DNA of 64,000 bases from Perkinsus olseni (lineage: Eukaryota; Perkinsozoa; Perkinsida): the NCBI GenBank assembly GCA_013115125.1, contig JABANN010000072.1, positions 1 to 64,000 on the forward strand, written 5' to 3'. The position numbers and the translations under genes were made by a program. Positions 13,201 to 23,000 of the stretch are shown here, one piece after another. The stretch's first letter is position 1. Each line of letters opens with the position of its first letter. Under the pieces are notes generated by a model. That model was not told the origin of the DNA. It ran no database searches and saw only the letters and a list, made by a program, of their open reading frames with translations.

Positions 13201-16200
13201 AAGGCCACTGGGTTAGTCATGCTCCTGAACATGCGAAGAGGAAATTTGTGAGATAGAAATGACACTAGCGGGATTCGAACCTGCGTTGAAGTCAGGGTCT
13301 CCACCCTTGGAAGCGCTCTCTTGGTTTTTCCTTCAGTCTGATGCTACTAACGTGTGGACATTCGACGCTCACCAGAAAGGCAGCACCCCGACCTACGACA
13401 AGAGGGCGCAGCTCTTCACTTTAGCTCAACCCTCAACGACAGCCGCTTTAGCGCCGGTAGCCAACCCGAGTGACTTCAGTGCCAACGTGGCCGTCCTCGG
13501 GAAGCTCTCGGAGGAAGTCATCATACCCACCAACTTTGCCGCGGGGGCATGGAACGAACTGCAGATATTCTTCAAAACGGAGCAGGAGTGTGGTACGGCT
13601 GAGGACGGCGCCGCGCAAGTTTGGGTTGAGGCGCCCGCTGGCTTTGACTTCACCAACTACTGTGCCTTGTTGACGCTAGACGATAACTACTTCGTCCCAG
13701 AGCCGGCCATCCCCACACGAAGGCTTCCTGTTGGCGCTAATATCGAATGCCGGGGCGCCGCCACTGCAGCGCTAGGAGGGACGAATACCGTTTATAACAG
13801 CGCCCGTGTGACCACGACAAGCCGCATACTCGGCGGGCAGTTCTACGCCTTCAGTTTGCAAGTGCAGAACGCGGCCGGCTATGAGCACAACGCTGAGTGG
13901 ACCATCACTACTTACACCAAATCCAGTTCACCTTGCGACCGAAGCTTCTATAATGTGAGAATGAATCCGAAGGACCCAGAGGACGGCAGCAGCTTGCCAT
14001 GGGCTGTGTACCAACGGGGAATGTCTGCTACGAATTTTGGGGTCGCCTTGGCTGACTTGCGGCCTGCGGTGTTGGAGACGGACCTAGCCACTGATATCAC
14101 CATTTTCCCGATCATCGTGCAGCGGGACACGAAGAAGAACTTCAGAATTGTGGCACCGGGAGGCTACAAATGGGAGTTCACTGCAGAGCAGTTCAAGTGA
14201 GGCTTCACAACGAACGAATGCGAGGGAATATGAATCGCTTCGCTCCGCTCAGATATAGGTCGCGTCAAGTTGGCCTGGCGGAGTCAGAGGTGGTTGAAGG
14301 GACGGATGCTGATCTTCCGTTGACGACGATTCCCAGTCGGCCGATCGTGGAGCCTTTCAACGAGCTCATCGTCGCCTACCTGAGCAGCGATCTCATAGCT
14401 GGCAGCCAGTACGGCATAAAGACCAAAATAAGGGTTCCTCGGAACACTCCGACCGCGAGCTCGAACGTCTTCATTCTCGAGTTCGGCTTCGATGAGACGA
14501 CTCTAACAGATCGTTCGGAGGTGAGGTGATGGACAATTTTGTGGCGCGTGACGGTTTCCTTGGGCAGGCTGGAGTGGCGGATGCTCCGCCAGTGCAAGCA
14601 CTTATCAACGGAGAAGTTACTTATCGAACCAGTGTTGCTGGAGCAGCAGACAATGAGCTGTGCTTCCGTATTCAGACCATCACCCCAATTGTTCGGTAAG
14701 TTTTTCAGTGGTCTCGTGGCCTAATGGATAAGGCGTTGGTCTTCGGAACCAATGATTGTGGGTTCGAGTCCCACCGAGGTCGTTTCTCCGTTTTCAGAGG
14801 CGGAGGATTGGTCATTGAAGGACCGACAGGTTTCATCTTTGAGCGAGACTGCGCGACCCTCACATCGCCAGGCTTCATGGCCTTGCCAACCGACAGCTAC
14901 TGTCGATACGAAGTGGACGAGACCGCCCAAGACACCCCGGTGGTCACCATCACCGCGGGCGTTAGTGGCATTGGCGCCGACATGTACAAATTCTGTCTCG
15001 CCGTCCAGAATCCGAGCACAGTGAGCGATGTTGTTGGTACCTGGACGTTCCACAGCTACGAGGTTATCAGCGAGAAGACCTACTTGGACTATTCAACAGA
15101 GGTGGGCGTCAGCGTTATGAACTGCTCGAAATGCCTCGCGATGTTGTCGTACTGATGATGTCTAGGGTCTCCCCAAGTCACGCAGAGCCGTATCATGGTA
15201 GACACAGTGAGGCTTCCATTTGGTTGATGATCAGGTGCCAGGGTTCCTGGTGAAGACTCCGATGCACGCATATCAGTTGGTAGAGCAGCGTCGACGGGAA
15301 GCCTGCGGCGTGGGCTCGGTGTCGACCAACTGCTCCCTAGAGGACTTCAGCTACTGGCTTACAGGAAGGAATGATCGCCCTGGTCAGTAGGATGCCGAGT
15401 CTCTTTGGTAGAGTAGCTCCCCAGGGCCCGCCGGTGTAACGGTGTTGAGGTCGGGGCGAGCGGGCCGTCATAATGGAGCATACGTTGCACCGTGCCGTGC
15501 CTCATTGTCTCCCTGCCTCTGTGATTCAGCCGTATGGCGTGTCTTGGCTGTGGCATCATCATCATCCGATCCGTTCAGGCATCCGTAATCAGCTTATATT
15601 CTCGTTTGCGCTGACGGAAGACAGTGTTGATGGAGAGCTGGTGGTCACGGCTCCGACAGGCTTCGAGTTTGATTATGAATGCGAAGTCGTCACTGATTCC
15701 TCCCGAGTAAGTTGATCTGTATTTCTCGCGCGCCACGAAATTGATAAGTGAGTATTATGTGGACTTAGAATTCTTAGTAACGAATTATCGCCAATTGATA
15801 GTGTGTGGCAGCATAGAGCACATACTAGCTGAGCATCACTATCCGAGGAGAATGACCGGCGTCGGTCACAACAAGCTAGCCATATCATTGAGGTTCATCG
15901 CGTGATTGTATTTACGATGCCAGGTTTTCGATGCCACGAAGTCGACAGAAGACAGAACTCTACCAGCTGGGTATACCCAGTCCTACGAGCCCTGGCCGGA
16001 TCCGCCATTCGGGGAGATTACGCGCTGTACTGGCGAAGGCAACGTAGCCCGCATGGTCATCAACCAGGGCCTCACGGCTGAGAAGAACTACGTCTTCCGT
16101 CTTGCAATCTTGCGAAACCCTAACGAGACCCCACAGTGGAACAAGTGGCTGATCGAGTTTGCCAGCGAGGCTTCAGAGCCCATCGACGGCTTCCCCGTTT

Positions 16201-19200
16201 GGGCCTTCTTCTACGGGAAGATCACTGCGAGTGACACGAGCACCAGCTCGGGCGGTTTTCCGACTAGAAACCTTGTCACCATCAATCTCGGTATCACAAA
16301 CACTGTCCCGGCGGGAGGCCTCATCAATGTAAGCCCCGGTCGGAATCCTTGAATGGTGTGTCAGAATTGGATACGGTGAGCCTGGTATGGTTTCAGATCC
16401 TGGCGCCGGCGGGGTTCTTGATAGACTCGGAGTGTGACGCTACCGTAGTCGAGAGAGATGCTGGTACACCGATCGAAGTGCTTTGCCAAGGAGCGGCTAG
16501 ACCGTCTAATGAATGCCAACTATTGGTCAGTCAACTGCCGCTACTAATAGTCCTACTATCATTAGCACTAGTAGTGCACATAGTAGTGCACCACCGCTAC
16601 TACTAACAACCCGAACTAATAGTAGCCTACTCGACCTGAGTATGACGCAGCGTCACTGAGGCCTTCATGCCTCGCGTTCGGCGTTCTCAAGGTGGTTCGT
16701 GAACTCTTTCGATATCGATTGTAATTCTCTTCGTCGGCGAGCAGTCCTCCTCGCCAATCGTTCTGCTGAAAAAACGAAACAGGGCCCGTGATTTTTGGAA
16801 GTCGTTTTGACCCAATAACGCCGTGGTAGCGAACAGCGCATGGCCGCATCGTCACTCGGCGAATGATATGATATCCGCGCCGAACTTCAACCATATGCTC
16901 GTCTCTCTCTCTCAGGTTCTATCCGGCCAAGAGCTGACCAGCGATGTCATCTATCAGATCACGTTGATGGTGACTAACCCCAGCTCGGTGTCACCAGTGA
17001 AGTATTGGACGTTCCAGTCCTTCGATACCGAAGCTATCACATCCACACTGGACTACGCACAGTTCCCAGGTCAGCGTCGGAAGTTTGAAAAACTTTTCTG
17101 TGGTTCTCTCGGCGGCGGCTTTGTTAGGGGGCATCTTATGTGTGCCCCATTAGAGCTCGCCCCATGTCTCACCGTAGACTGTGCCATAAAAGGGGTAGTT
17201 GTGCTCACGCGTGCACTTGCTATTTTCATCCACCATTCGCCGTCGTACTGGACGGGCTGGGAGCATACCCGAACACACTAGTGTACCTACAGTGCTCCAT
17301 TCTGAACTTATAGTCCAGCGTCTTCCAATGATCACCGGATGATCGTTCTTCGCCCATCAAGACGCTGGACCGTCAAATTGGAGTGGCCGGTATCTCGGTG
17401 CTGCGTCACTGCGCCAGGAAATTCTCTCGCCTAGGGTTGGAGACTCCAACTTGGAGTCCTCTCCTCTCAGGTTTTGGAGTGAACCTCCTCACCACTACCT
17501 TCTCGATGCTCTCTGCATCCTCACAGAACGGCCTGACTGATGTCCGCTTCGAATTCCTCATTGCTTTCCCCGACAGAGTCGTTGCCGGCGACGAGATAGT
17601 CCTTCTGGCGCCCCAAGGCTTCGAACTCAACAAAATAGGTCAGCGGCTCATCGAAAGGCCGCGCTCGGTTCAACATCATCTCGGCTCAGGCAAACAAACG
17701 TGCACCGACTACGCCTTGATACCACACGTTTCGGTACCTCCGGTCGCGCTGGAGCGAAGTCCTCCCATTTGCTCGGCTAACATGATGTCGTGGAGCATTC
17801 AGGATGGGACCTTGCCTCATTCGGTAGGGACGCTCGGTTGCAACCTTCTCCGCCACAGTCGCATCATCGCTATTGATGGAATCGTAGTTGCCATTTCTCG
17901 GCAAAGTCACTCGTGCTATGAATGTGAAGATTCTATAGACAATTCTCATGGCTTCATGCAACCTCAGCTATACCCGTGAGTTCGGTATAGTGACGTCTCT
18001 GCCACAAGGGCGCCATAGAGAAGTAAAGGCCACCTGGCAAGGCCCACAAACGTCACTCCCCTGTTGCTATTTGAGCCTAGCTCGTACGAAGCGTCGGCTG
18101 AAGTTCACGACGGCATTCGGTCGTACTGTGGAAGGACGGACTCGATTGATGCAGCTGGTGATGAAAATCGCCTGGCGTGATGCCGTTAAAGAGTAAAATT
18201 AGAAAACCTTTCGGAGTGATTTCTCGCATTTTTCCGCCGTAGACACCGAATGGAATAGTTCAGATCGGGCTCGCATCTTTCCAACTGCGTCTCCCTTGTG
18301 CTTGTGGATATCGTTGGTAGTGGCGGCTCGGTTTGTCAGACCTACATTCGCTTCACGGTAGCGTCGATGAACCCGGCGAGCACTCCTGAAGATAATACGT
18401 ACCAAGTGAAGCATTTGAAATCGGGTGGGAGAGATGTTCATGCCAGTGCTGTACTGGACGGGTGAGATGGGGCGGCAGAATTGAAGGGCTGGATACTCGA
18501 GTGGTTAGTGGGGCGAGTTGACTACTAACCCTGCGAAACCTGCGGGAGTTCGATTCTTATCGAAGGTATTTCGTGCAATATTAGGTACATCATAGTACCT
18601 CAGTTGAAGGAGGTTAGCATCTCCCTGATGGAGCCCTTAGTCAGAGCAACGAGCGGCTACTGTAGGGTGTGCTCAATTTCGTGGCGCAGTGACGATTAGT
18701 ACTCAGGCATCGTAAAGATCGAGCTCACCCCGGTGACCCAAGCTAACCTAGTGGTCATCCAAGGCCGCATCGCCGGCCGGGCCGACTCTTACTTCGGCAT
18801 GAGCACCGTGGCTCTGCGGACCCCTCCCGAGATCCAAGCCACGGACGAGATACTCAAACGAGGCCTTTGGGATGTCACCATTTCCACCGCCTTGAGGAGC
18901 GAAGTCGAATTCTCATACGTCCTCGAAAACGTGCAGAATCCGGCAGAGGTCGGCCTGTCTTCCTGGGACATCACCACCTATCTTGGCACTGTCGAGAGTG
19001 AATCCAAGAAAGATGCCAAGTTGGGTGCCGAGGGCTTCGAGATTCTTGGCAGCATCCGTGTTCACTCGGATAGCAGGATTGACCCGAGGGTCTATGGCGC
19101 GAAGGACTCCGTCATCTATTTCGCCTTACGAAGTGAGTAGAGAGGGCACTCCTCATCTCTGGGGCAACAGGGCGGCTCGGGGTGGGCCGAGAGTCCGGGA

Positions 19201-22200
19201 TAATGCGGTATCATGAATAGCGAAGAGTAGCGGGAAGGTTAATGCTAGGGCTAATCGTATTGCACGCCGAGGGTGTGCTAGATATGTCGAGCTGCCTCTC
19301 TGACTGACAACGGGGTGGTGGAATCAGATGAATTGAAGGGGTTTGGAAACTTCGCAGCGGCACGCGCCTGGCTGACCGATTCTTGTGATTGTGATTCGTG
19401 GATCGACGTGCTTCTCACAGATTCTGATCTGATCCGAGCTGGATCGGTCCTGGAGCTGCACGCCCCTCCCGGGTATGTATTGAAGAATGAGACTTTTGTG
19501 AGGTTGAGCGGCATCGTAGAGGAGGAAGGACAGCACGGTTTGGACTCGGTAAGTTTGACCCTCACTGTTTTGATATTGTTACGTATAAATATATTGTGAT
19601 AAATATTGATAATCTTGGTATTCTATAGGGTTAATTGAGAATCTTAATCGATCAAATATCTGATACCTAATTAATAATCCTTAGAAGGATGTCATGTTCT
19701 CATTGTATGCCTTGTGCCGCCGCAATGATGACTTCAAGGCTGTTAGCATCTCCTAAGGACTTTCGTACCGGTTCAAACCGTGCGTCCGTCACATATCTTA
19801 ATTTAATATATATAAATATAATTATTTGTCATCATTACTTATATAATATGGGCTCGCTAACGCTATCCTCATTCAAGGGGATATCATTCTACGGAGTTTT
19901 TCTGTCTCTTCTGTCCGCCACGTAGCCCCTGGTCGCATAACGAATGCTGTCGTGTCAGGCCCCCACCAGCACTTCTCAATACGTTTACAAGATTCTCCTA
20001 TCAGCAGATATAACTGAGGACAACGAATTCGCCTTTACTATCACGGCCGATCTTCCCGAAACCCACCACAGTAACAACCCCAGACCGTGTCCTCGATGGC
20101 GATGCATGTATCAGGTGAATCGAGATGGCTGGTTCAAGCCATGTATGATGAGGTTGTGGTGGCGACCAACGACTTGGGCTTTCCCGGTTTCGCTCTGGTC
20201 GGGACGCTGCCCTTCTCGGTCGTGCCGGAGCTGCAAACACCGGGGGCGGAGATAATCCTCAGGGTAGGCTGTACTTTCTTATTTTCCTCTTCTTGGATTT
20301 ACACATTATTTTTATTCTCTTGATATATTCGTCCAGTCCGGTCGAACAAGAGTTGGTGCATGTGACGTGCGTGCACATGTGTCAAACCTCACGAACTCGC
20401 GTGTCTCTCTCGTGCGACACCGTCTAATAGACGGCGTCTATACCATCTATCGCCATAGATTTACAATAGCCGCATACCTCGCGTCTTCCGCGGTCGCTCT
20501 CTGTGAAGGCTCATCATCACACCATTGAAATATCATAAGCTGGGGTGCAGAATCGCGTCGGTTCCGTATGCATTCCTTGGCGAGCCCAAACATGTCCAAA
20601 ATATGTATGTAACGATAGAGCTTAGGTTACCGACAGATGAGTCGTTCCAATGGGGCCAAGTGGACGCTCTCTCTCCGTGGGATACTAGGTTCAACCTCAG
20701 ATATCTTTCTCCCTGGCCGCGATGCTGCGTGGCGAGACCTACGTATCGCTGGAGATAACAGCTCCCCTCGGGTTCAAATTCTCCTCGGGGAGTTCTTGTC
20801 TGAAGAGCTCCTCCACCGAGGGCAGCGGGTCGGTGTTCGGCGGATGTATCGGCAATAATAACGTGGCTACGCTCAGTACCACTAGGGATATCCTTGAAGC
20901 GGGTGGGTATTTTCGTGGCGCGCGAAATCTTATAACTTTACCGCGGTATCGGGATTCGTCATTCGAGAGCTTCTCCTCTGAGAATCGCTGAATTGTGGAC
21001 CTTCCTAACCTCCGCGGACGATCGAGGTTGTTGTTACGGCCATAGGAGGTGCTGTCAAAGGAGTCGTCGGGGTATTCGAACTTGATCACTCATATCTGTT
21101 ACAGTCGCAGTTGTAGCATAAAAGGTCGCAGAGTTATTGCATTCTCGATTTGGTTCGCATGCTCCAAATGAGGACCATCTTGCACCTGGCTTCCCAGCTG
21201 GGGTGTACAGCTAATCTCATTTCCACTCTCAGTGGATCATATTGAGTCAATATTCCTCCATGCACGTCCTCAAAAACGCAGCCCTCGCACGAGCTCCTTG
21301 CTGACGCAACCATACTAACGTCGGGCTGTGTTTTCAGGTCAAACGGTTATCGAGATGGTGTGCGTAAATCCGGATGTGACCCCGGCGAACAACTTCTGGC
21401 GACTTGCCCTTTTCCTAGACAGCGACAGCTCCCTCTACCGGAATATTCAAACCGAAGAAGGTTATGAAATAAACGCTATGGAAGCAGAGTAGGACCGCGG
21501 ATATTTCGCGCGCCACGAAATTGCCTCGATTCCGGCAGGTTCCGAGGCAATAACCGTCTTGGCGTGAGCGCTCCAGGATTCTTCACATTCGTCCCGTCTA
21601 AAGAGATCATCGGTCCCATCCAAGTGGACATAGTAAGCTTCCGAGCTGGCTGCTGCTGCCGGCCAGTCTCGGGGCTTTGCCTCGAAGAGACTGTCGTCGT
21701 TACAGATTAGTGTGATGAGCTCCCAAGTTCATGTCGCTAGGGGTTATCCTATTGCAGACACCTCCCCTGGACAGCGGCTATGCTCTCACGTGCACTCCTT
21801 CATATCGCGTCGGCCTGGCTGAGCCGCCGGAGTGCAGCGATCAGGCCAGCTTGTTGGAATCGGTCATCACGCTTTTCTTCTCAAACGTGTTTATCGAGCA
21901 GGAAGTGTAAGAGAGGTGTCACCCGAGTTCGATCCCCAGTGATGTCATTTCTACAGAGGCTTCACCTTCGCAGTCGAGGTAGTCAACCCGGGCGCTCCTC
22001 CCATTCCTGATCCCGACAGTGGGTCCAGCGGAAATGCCTTCGGACTCGTAGTTCGAGACAGAGAAGGCAACACGATCGATGCCAACATGATCATACCGGG
22101 AATGGTGAGACACGATGGAACCTCTTCTTTGAACCATGGCGGTCCGTTTCCGAGCCGCTGTTGGTGTCGGCTGAGAATTCAGGCTTTGTATCGTCTTCTG

Positions 22201-23000
22201 TTTAGGAGCTCCTCAACGTTCCACTGGTTGGTTTTGCCTTGGCGTGGGATGCAGTGGAGGCCCAGAGCATCTCGAGGCTACAAGTGGTCCTGAAGATCAC
22301 TCGAGACATGCAGCCCGGAGAAGTGACCGAAATACAAGTGAGAATGGCACAAGCGCATCGCTACTATTATGGCGCTTGCTACACTGCGGTTATCATTGTC
22401 TATCAGATTGAGGCCCCCCAAGACGTCGGCTTCACCGCCCCCTCCAACGTCATTCTGTCCGAAAATCTTCCCGCCTCGGATGTGGCACCGGTAACTGGGA
22501 GCTCGTCCTGAGTTGCGATTGATGTGGTATTGTTTCATCAGGTATCAGTAGCTGGGAATCGTCTGATAATTCGTCTCAATAGGGAATCGGAAACCCAGAC
22601 TCTGGTGGGGATAACGGAAATGAACGGCCTTCGCGAGGGAACGGTGAGGTCTTTCTTTGTTTCGTCCGTCTCATCATGGGGCTCAGGTGCTCATAAGTTT
22701 TGCTGTTAAGAATCCTTCGCAGCTGCCGAACGCCAACTACTGGATTTTAAAAATCTTCGGTGAAGATCGCAATTTGGTATTTCAACATGTTTTCGAAGGG
22801 TAAACGTTGTGTAGAATTCTCCGTTCCCGGAGTATTTCACCCATTTTAGGTATCAGTATGGCCAAGAATCTCCGGTGCCCTATGCGTCTACTGGCCCTTC
22901 AGGGCCGACTGCGGGGGCTTACTCAGTAATTCATGGCTGTTTGATAAGTAGTCTTAGTCGCAATTTAATGCTGTTATTCATGATAATCATCGCTCACTGA
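4300..23000 (+). CDS. Giant secreted repeat-ectodomain protein, about 38 exons
   Basis: The presumed start at 4300 opens with a signal peptide (charged N-terminus, then WLLSLGLLAAEVGSF). The 3' end is firm: exon 22850-23000 ends in a hydrophobic tail (LMLLFMIIIAH) and a stop, as in GPI- or tail-anchored proteins. Phase-checked exons: 6973-7494, 8197-8459, 8535-8711, 8911-9032, 9183-9298, 9748-10307, 10680-11026, 12029-12180, 12506-12715, 12766-12956, 13063-13193, 13337-14196, 14253-14520, 14568-14695, 14798-15101, 15235-15382, 15579-15706, 15924-16328, 16397-16525, 16916-17069, 17471-17638, 17690-17823, 20902 backwards, 21338-21488, 21539-21632, 21758-21906, 21957-22104, 22206-22337, 22407-22490, 22542-22643, 22687-22799, 22850-23000. 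The N-terminal third has VCYC segments (6973-10307). The rest has about 11 modules pairing APxGFxFxxxC with VxNPxxxxxxWTF. It is probably a cell-surface or matrix protein. Exons before 6490, at 11.1-12.0 kb and at 17.9-20.7 kb are unresolved. Confidence 0.75.
5596..5687 (+). repeat. tRNA-like relic at an intron 3' end
   Basis: An A-box-like GGATTGGTTAGGCG (about 5593-5606) precedes a B-box-like AGGTTCCAATCTG (5657-5669). Then come TTTT and CTCAG, which ends at 5687. The following exon reads IRLKLVDSSVSAC, typical of the giant protein. The T-run thus lies in the pyrimidine tract of the acceptor. The 5' splice site of this intron is not identified. Confidence 0.5.
6690..6972 (+). repeat. Intron with four copies of the CGCGCCACGAAA motif
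   Basis: The splice is verified by phase: exon ...GAPESYT (ending 6689) joins VCYCPGYDSD (starting 6973). Motif copies on the minus strand lie at 6707-6718, 6778-6793, 6846-6860 and 6935-6953, spaced 67-89 nt. The first two inter-motif segments align with each other (shared CATCCTT, then AAATCG, then CCGTC), so this is a degenerate tandem array of about 70 bp units. Confidence 0.75.
8460..8534 (+). repeat. 75-bp intron consisting of a tRNA-like sequence
   Basis: GT at 8460 and TTTTCAG ending at 8534 join ...LGPLGSET to LTIHGWGLSSNN in phase. The intron body carries a perfect T-arm (GCGGG-TTCGAAT-CCCGC) followed by AATTGTCA and TTTT. Its middle (GAGGCACTGACATTCAAGT) resembles the D/anticodon region of a tRNA-Leu(CAA), but the D-arm is shortened. 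The tRNA-like part fills almost the whole intron. Confidence 0.75.
10351..10433 (+). repeat. Dispersed repeat, copy A
   Basis: This stretch in the intron 10308-10679 aligns with 38369-38452. Both open with GTGTTCAATACACTxCTGC and share ACCAGG, AATTxAAC, GTG and AAAGAC in the same order. No coding capacity is supported. Copy number elsewhere in the genome is unknown. Confidence 0.55.
11700..11715 (-). repeat. Intron motif copy CGCGCCACGAAATT
   Basis: This copy of the palindrome-like intron motif lies in the unresolved 11.0-12.0 kb segment of the giant gene. At least one small exon is expected there from phase, because the exon ending at 11026 is phase 1 and the exon at 12029 starts in phase 0. 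The copy is probably intronic. Confidence 0.5.
11807..11870 (+). repeat. tRNA-like T-arm relic
   Basis: A T-arm-like hairpin TCGAG-TTCGATC-CTCGA is centred near 11840 and preceded by GTGGTGAGCC. It lies downstream of a possible donor GTAGGTAAGG (about 11795) in the unresolved 11.0-12.0 kb part of the giant gene. TTTTCTC follows. It is read as a member of the tRNA-like intron family, with moderate certainty. Confidence 0.45.
12957..13062 (+). repeat. 106-bp intron with TTTCGTGGCGAGTGACG
   Basis: The splice is phase-verified: ...STTESAG joins ILGQSGYAAASC. The motif lies at 12970-12986, 13 nt after the 5' splice site. It belongs to the CGTGACG-ended variant (also at 6846, 6935, 14535 and 18675). 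Confidence 0.75.
13194..13336 (+). repeat. Intron with a tRNA-like relic in antisense
   Basis: The splice is phase-verified: ...NPSTALQQ joins SDATNVWTFDAH. Read on the minus strand, about 13319-13255 shows a class-II tRNA-like layout ending in GCAGGTTCGAATCCCGC, then TAGTGTCA and TTTC. The tail matches the 3' tails of the intron tRNA relics at 8460 and 21907 (TGTCATTT). Confidence 0.7.
14521..14567 (+). repeat. 47-bp intron with the CGTGAC-type motif
   Basis: GTGAGG at 14521 and GGGCAG ending at 14567 join ...TDRSE to AGVADAPP in phase. The motif AATTTTGTGGCGCGTGAC at 14535-14552 occupies more than a third of the intron. Confidence 0.8.
14696..14797 (+). other. Intron hosting a complete tRNA-Arg gene
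   Basis: GTAAG at 14696 and TTTTCAG ending at 14797 join ...ITPIVR to GGGLVIEGPTGF, with a codon split across the junction (CG|A). The intron is 102 bp, and 73 of these are the tRNA at 14710-14782. Only 14 nt precede the tRNA and 15 nt follow it. Confidence 0.85.
14710..14782 (+). tRNA. tRNA-Arg(UCG), nested in an intron
   Basis: A full cloverleaf can be drawn. The acceptor stem is GGTCTCG with CGAGGTC (including G-T pairs) and discriminator G. The D-arm is GCCT-AATGGATA-AGGC. The anticodon stem is TTGGT/ACCAA with loop CTTCGGA and anticodon TCG. The T-arm is GTGGG-TTCGAGT-CCCAC. Length is 73 nt with no internal intron and no encoded CCA. A TTTT run at 14791-14794 would stop RNA polymerase III, and it is also the pyrimidine tract of the host intron. 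The tRNA has the same orientation as the host gene, so it could be made from its own promoter (A and B boxes intact) or released from the host transcript. Confidence 0.93.
15707..15923 (+). repeat. 217-bp intron with CTCGCGCGCCACGAAATT
   Basis: The splice is phase-verified: ...VVTDSSR joins VFDATKSTEDR. The motif copy at 15725-15742 lies 18 nt after the 5' splice site and is in antisense relative to the gene. Confidence 0.75.
18462..18706 (+). repeat. Intron segment with a tRNA-Ser-like relic and the GGCGC motif
   Basis: The stretch follows exon ...ASAVLDG (donor GTGAG) and precedes exon IVKIELTPV. It has a tRNA-Ser(GCT)-like sequence at about 18485-18566: GAGTGGTTAGTGGGGC, then GACTACTAACC, then a variable-arm-like CCTGCG...CGGG, then GAGTTCGATTC. 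A motif copy AATTTCGTGGCGCAGTGACG lies at 18675-18694, just before the acceptor ACTCAG. The phases on the two sides differ by one, so a small exon may be hidden inside. Confidence 0.55.
20903..21337 (+). repeat. Intron with a full palindrome-type motif
   Basis: The splice is phase-verified: ...RDILEAG joins QTVIEMVCVNP. The motif TTTCGTGGCGCGCGAAAT lies at 20911-20928, 8 nt inside the intron, with both ATTTCG and CGAAAT ends present. Confidence 0.75.
21489..21538 (+). repeat. 50-bp intron built around ATTTCGCGCGCCACGAAATT
   Basis: The splice is phase-verified: ...NAMEA(E) joins FRGNNRLGVSAPGF, with the codon split GA|G. The 20-nt motif at 21503-21522 fills 40 percent of the intron. The rest is little more than the two splice sites. 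Confidence 0.8.
21907..21956 (+). repeat. 50-bp intron with a tRNA 3'-half relic
   Basis: GTAAGA at 21907 and CTACAG ending at 21956 join ...FIEQEV to GFTFAVEVVNPG in phase. The body holds GAGTTCGATCC (B box), then CCAGTGATGTCATTT. This is the same tail as in the introns at 8460 and 13194 (minus). Only the T-arm half of the tRNA-like unit is present. Confidence 0.7.

Noticed and set aside
15260-15300. tRNA 5'-like sequence TATCAGTTGGTAGAGCAGCG
   Set aside because: It lies inside a phase-verified exon (15235-15382) of the giant gene and is read as AYQLVEQ. No B box follows at the right distance.
17639-17689. 51-bp intron with CGGTTCAACATC resembling a B box
   Set aside because: The intron is real, but no T-arm pairing or tRNA-like tail is present. 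The match may be chance or a branch-site context.
20127-20150. Possible 38-bp intron with a B-box-like GGTTCAAGCC
   Set aside because: The exon frames around 20.0-20.25 kb can be joined in more than one way, and the T-arm match is too weak to count as a family member.
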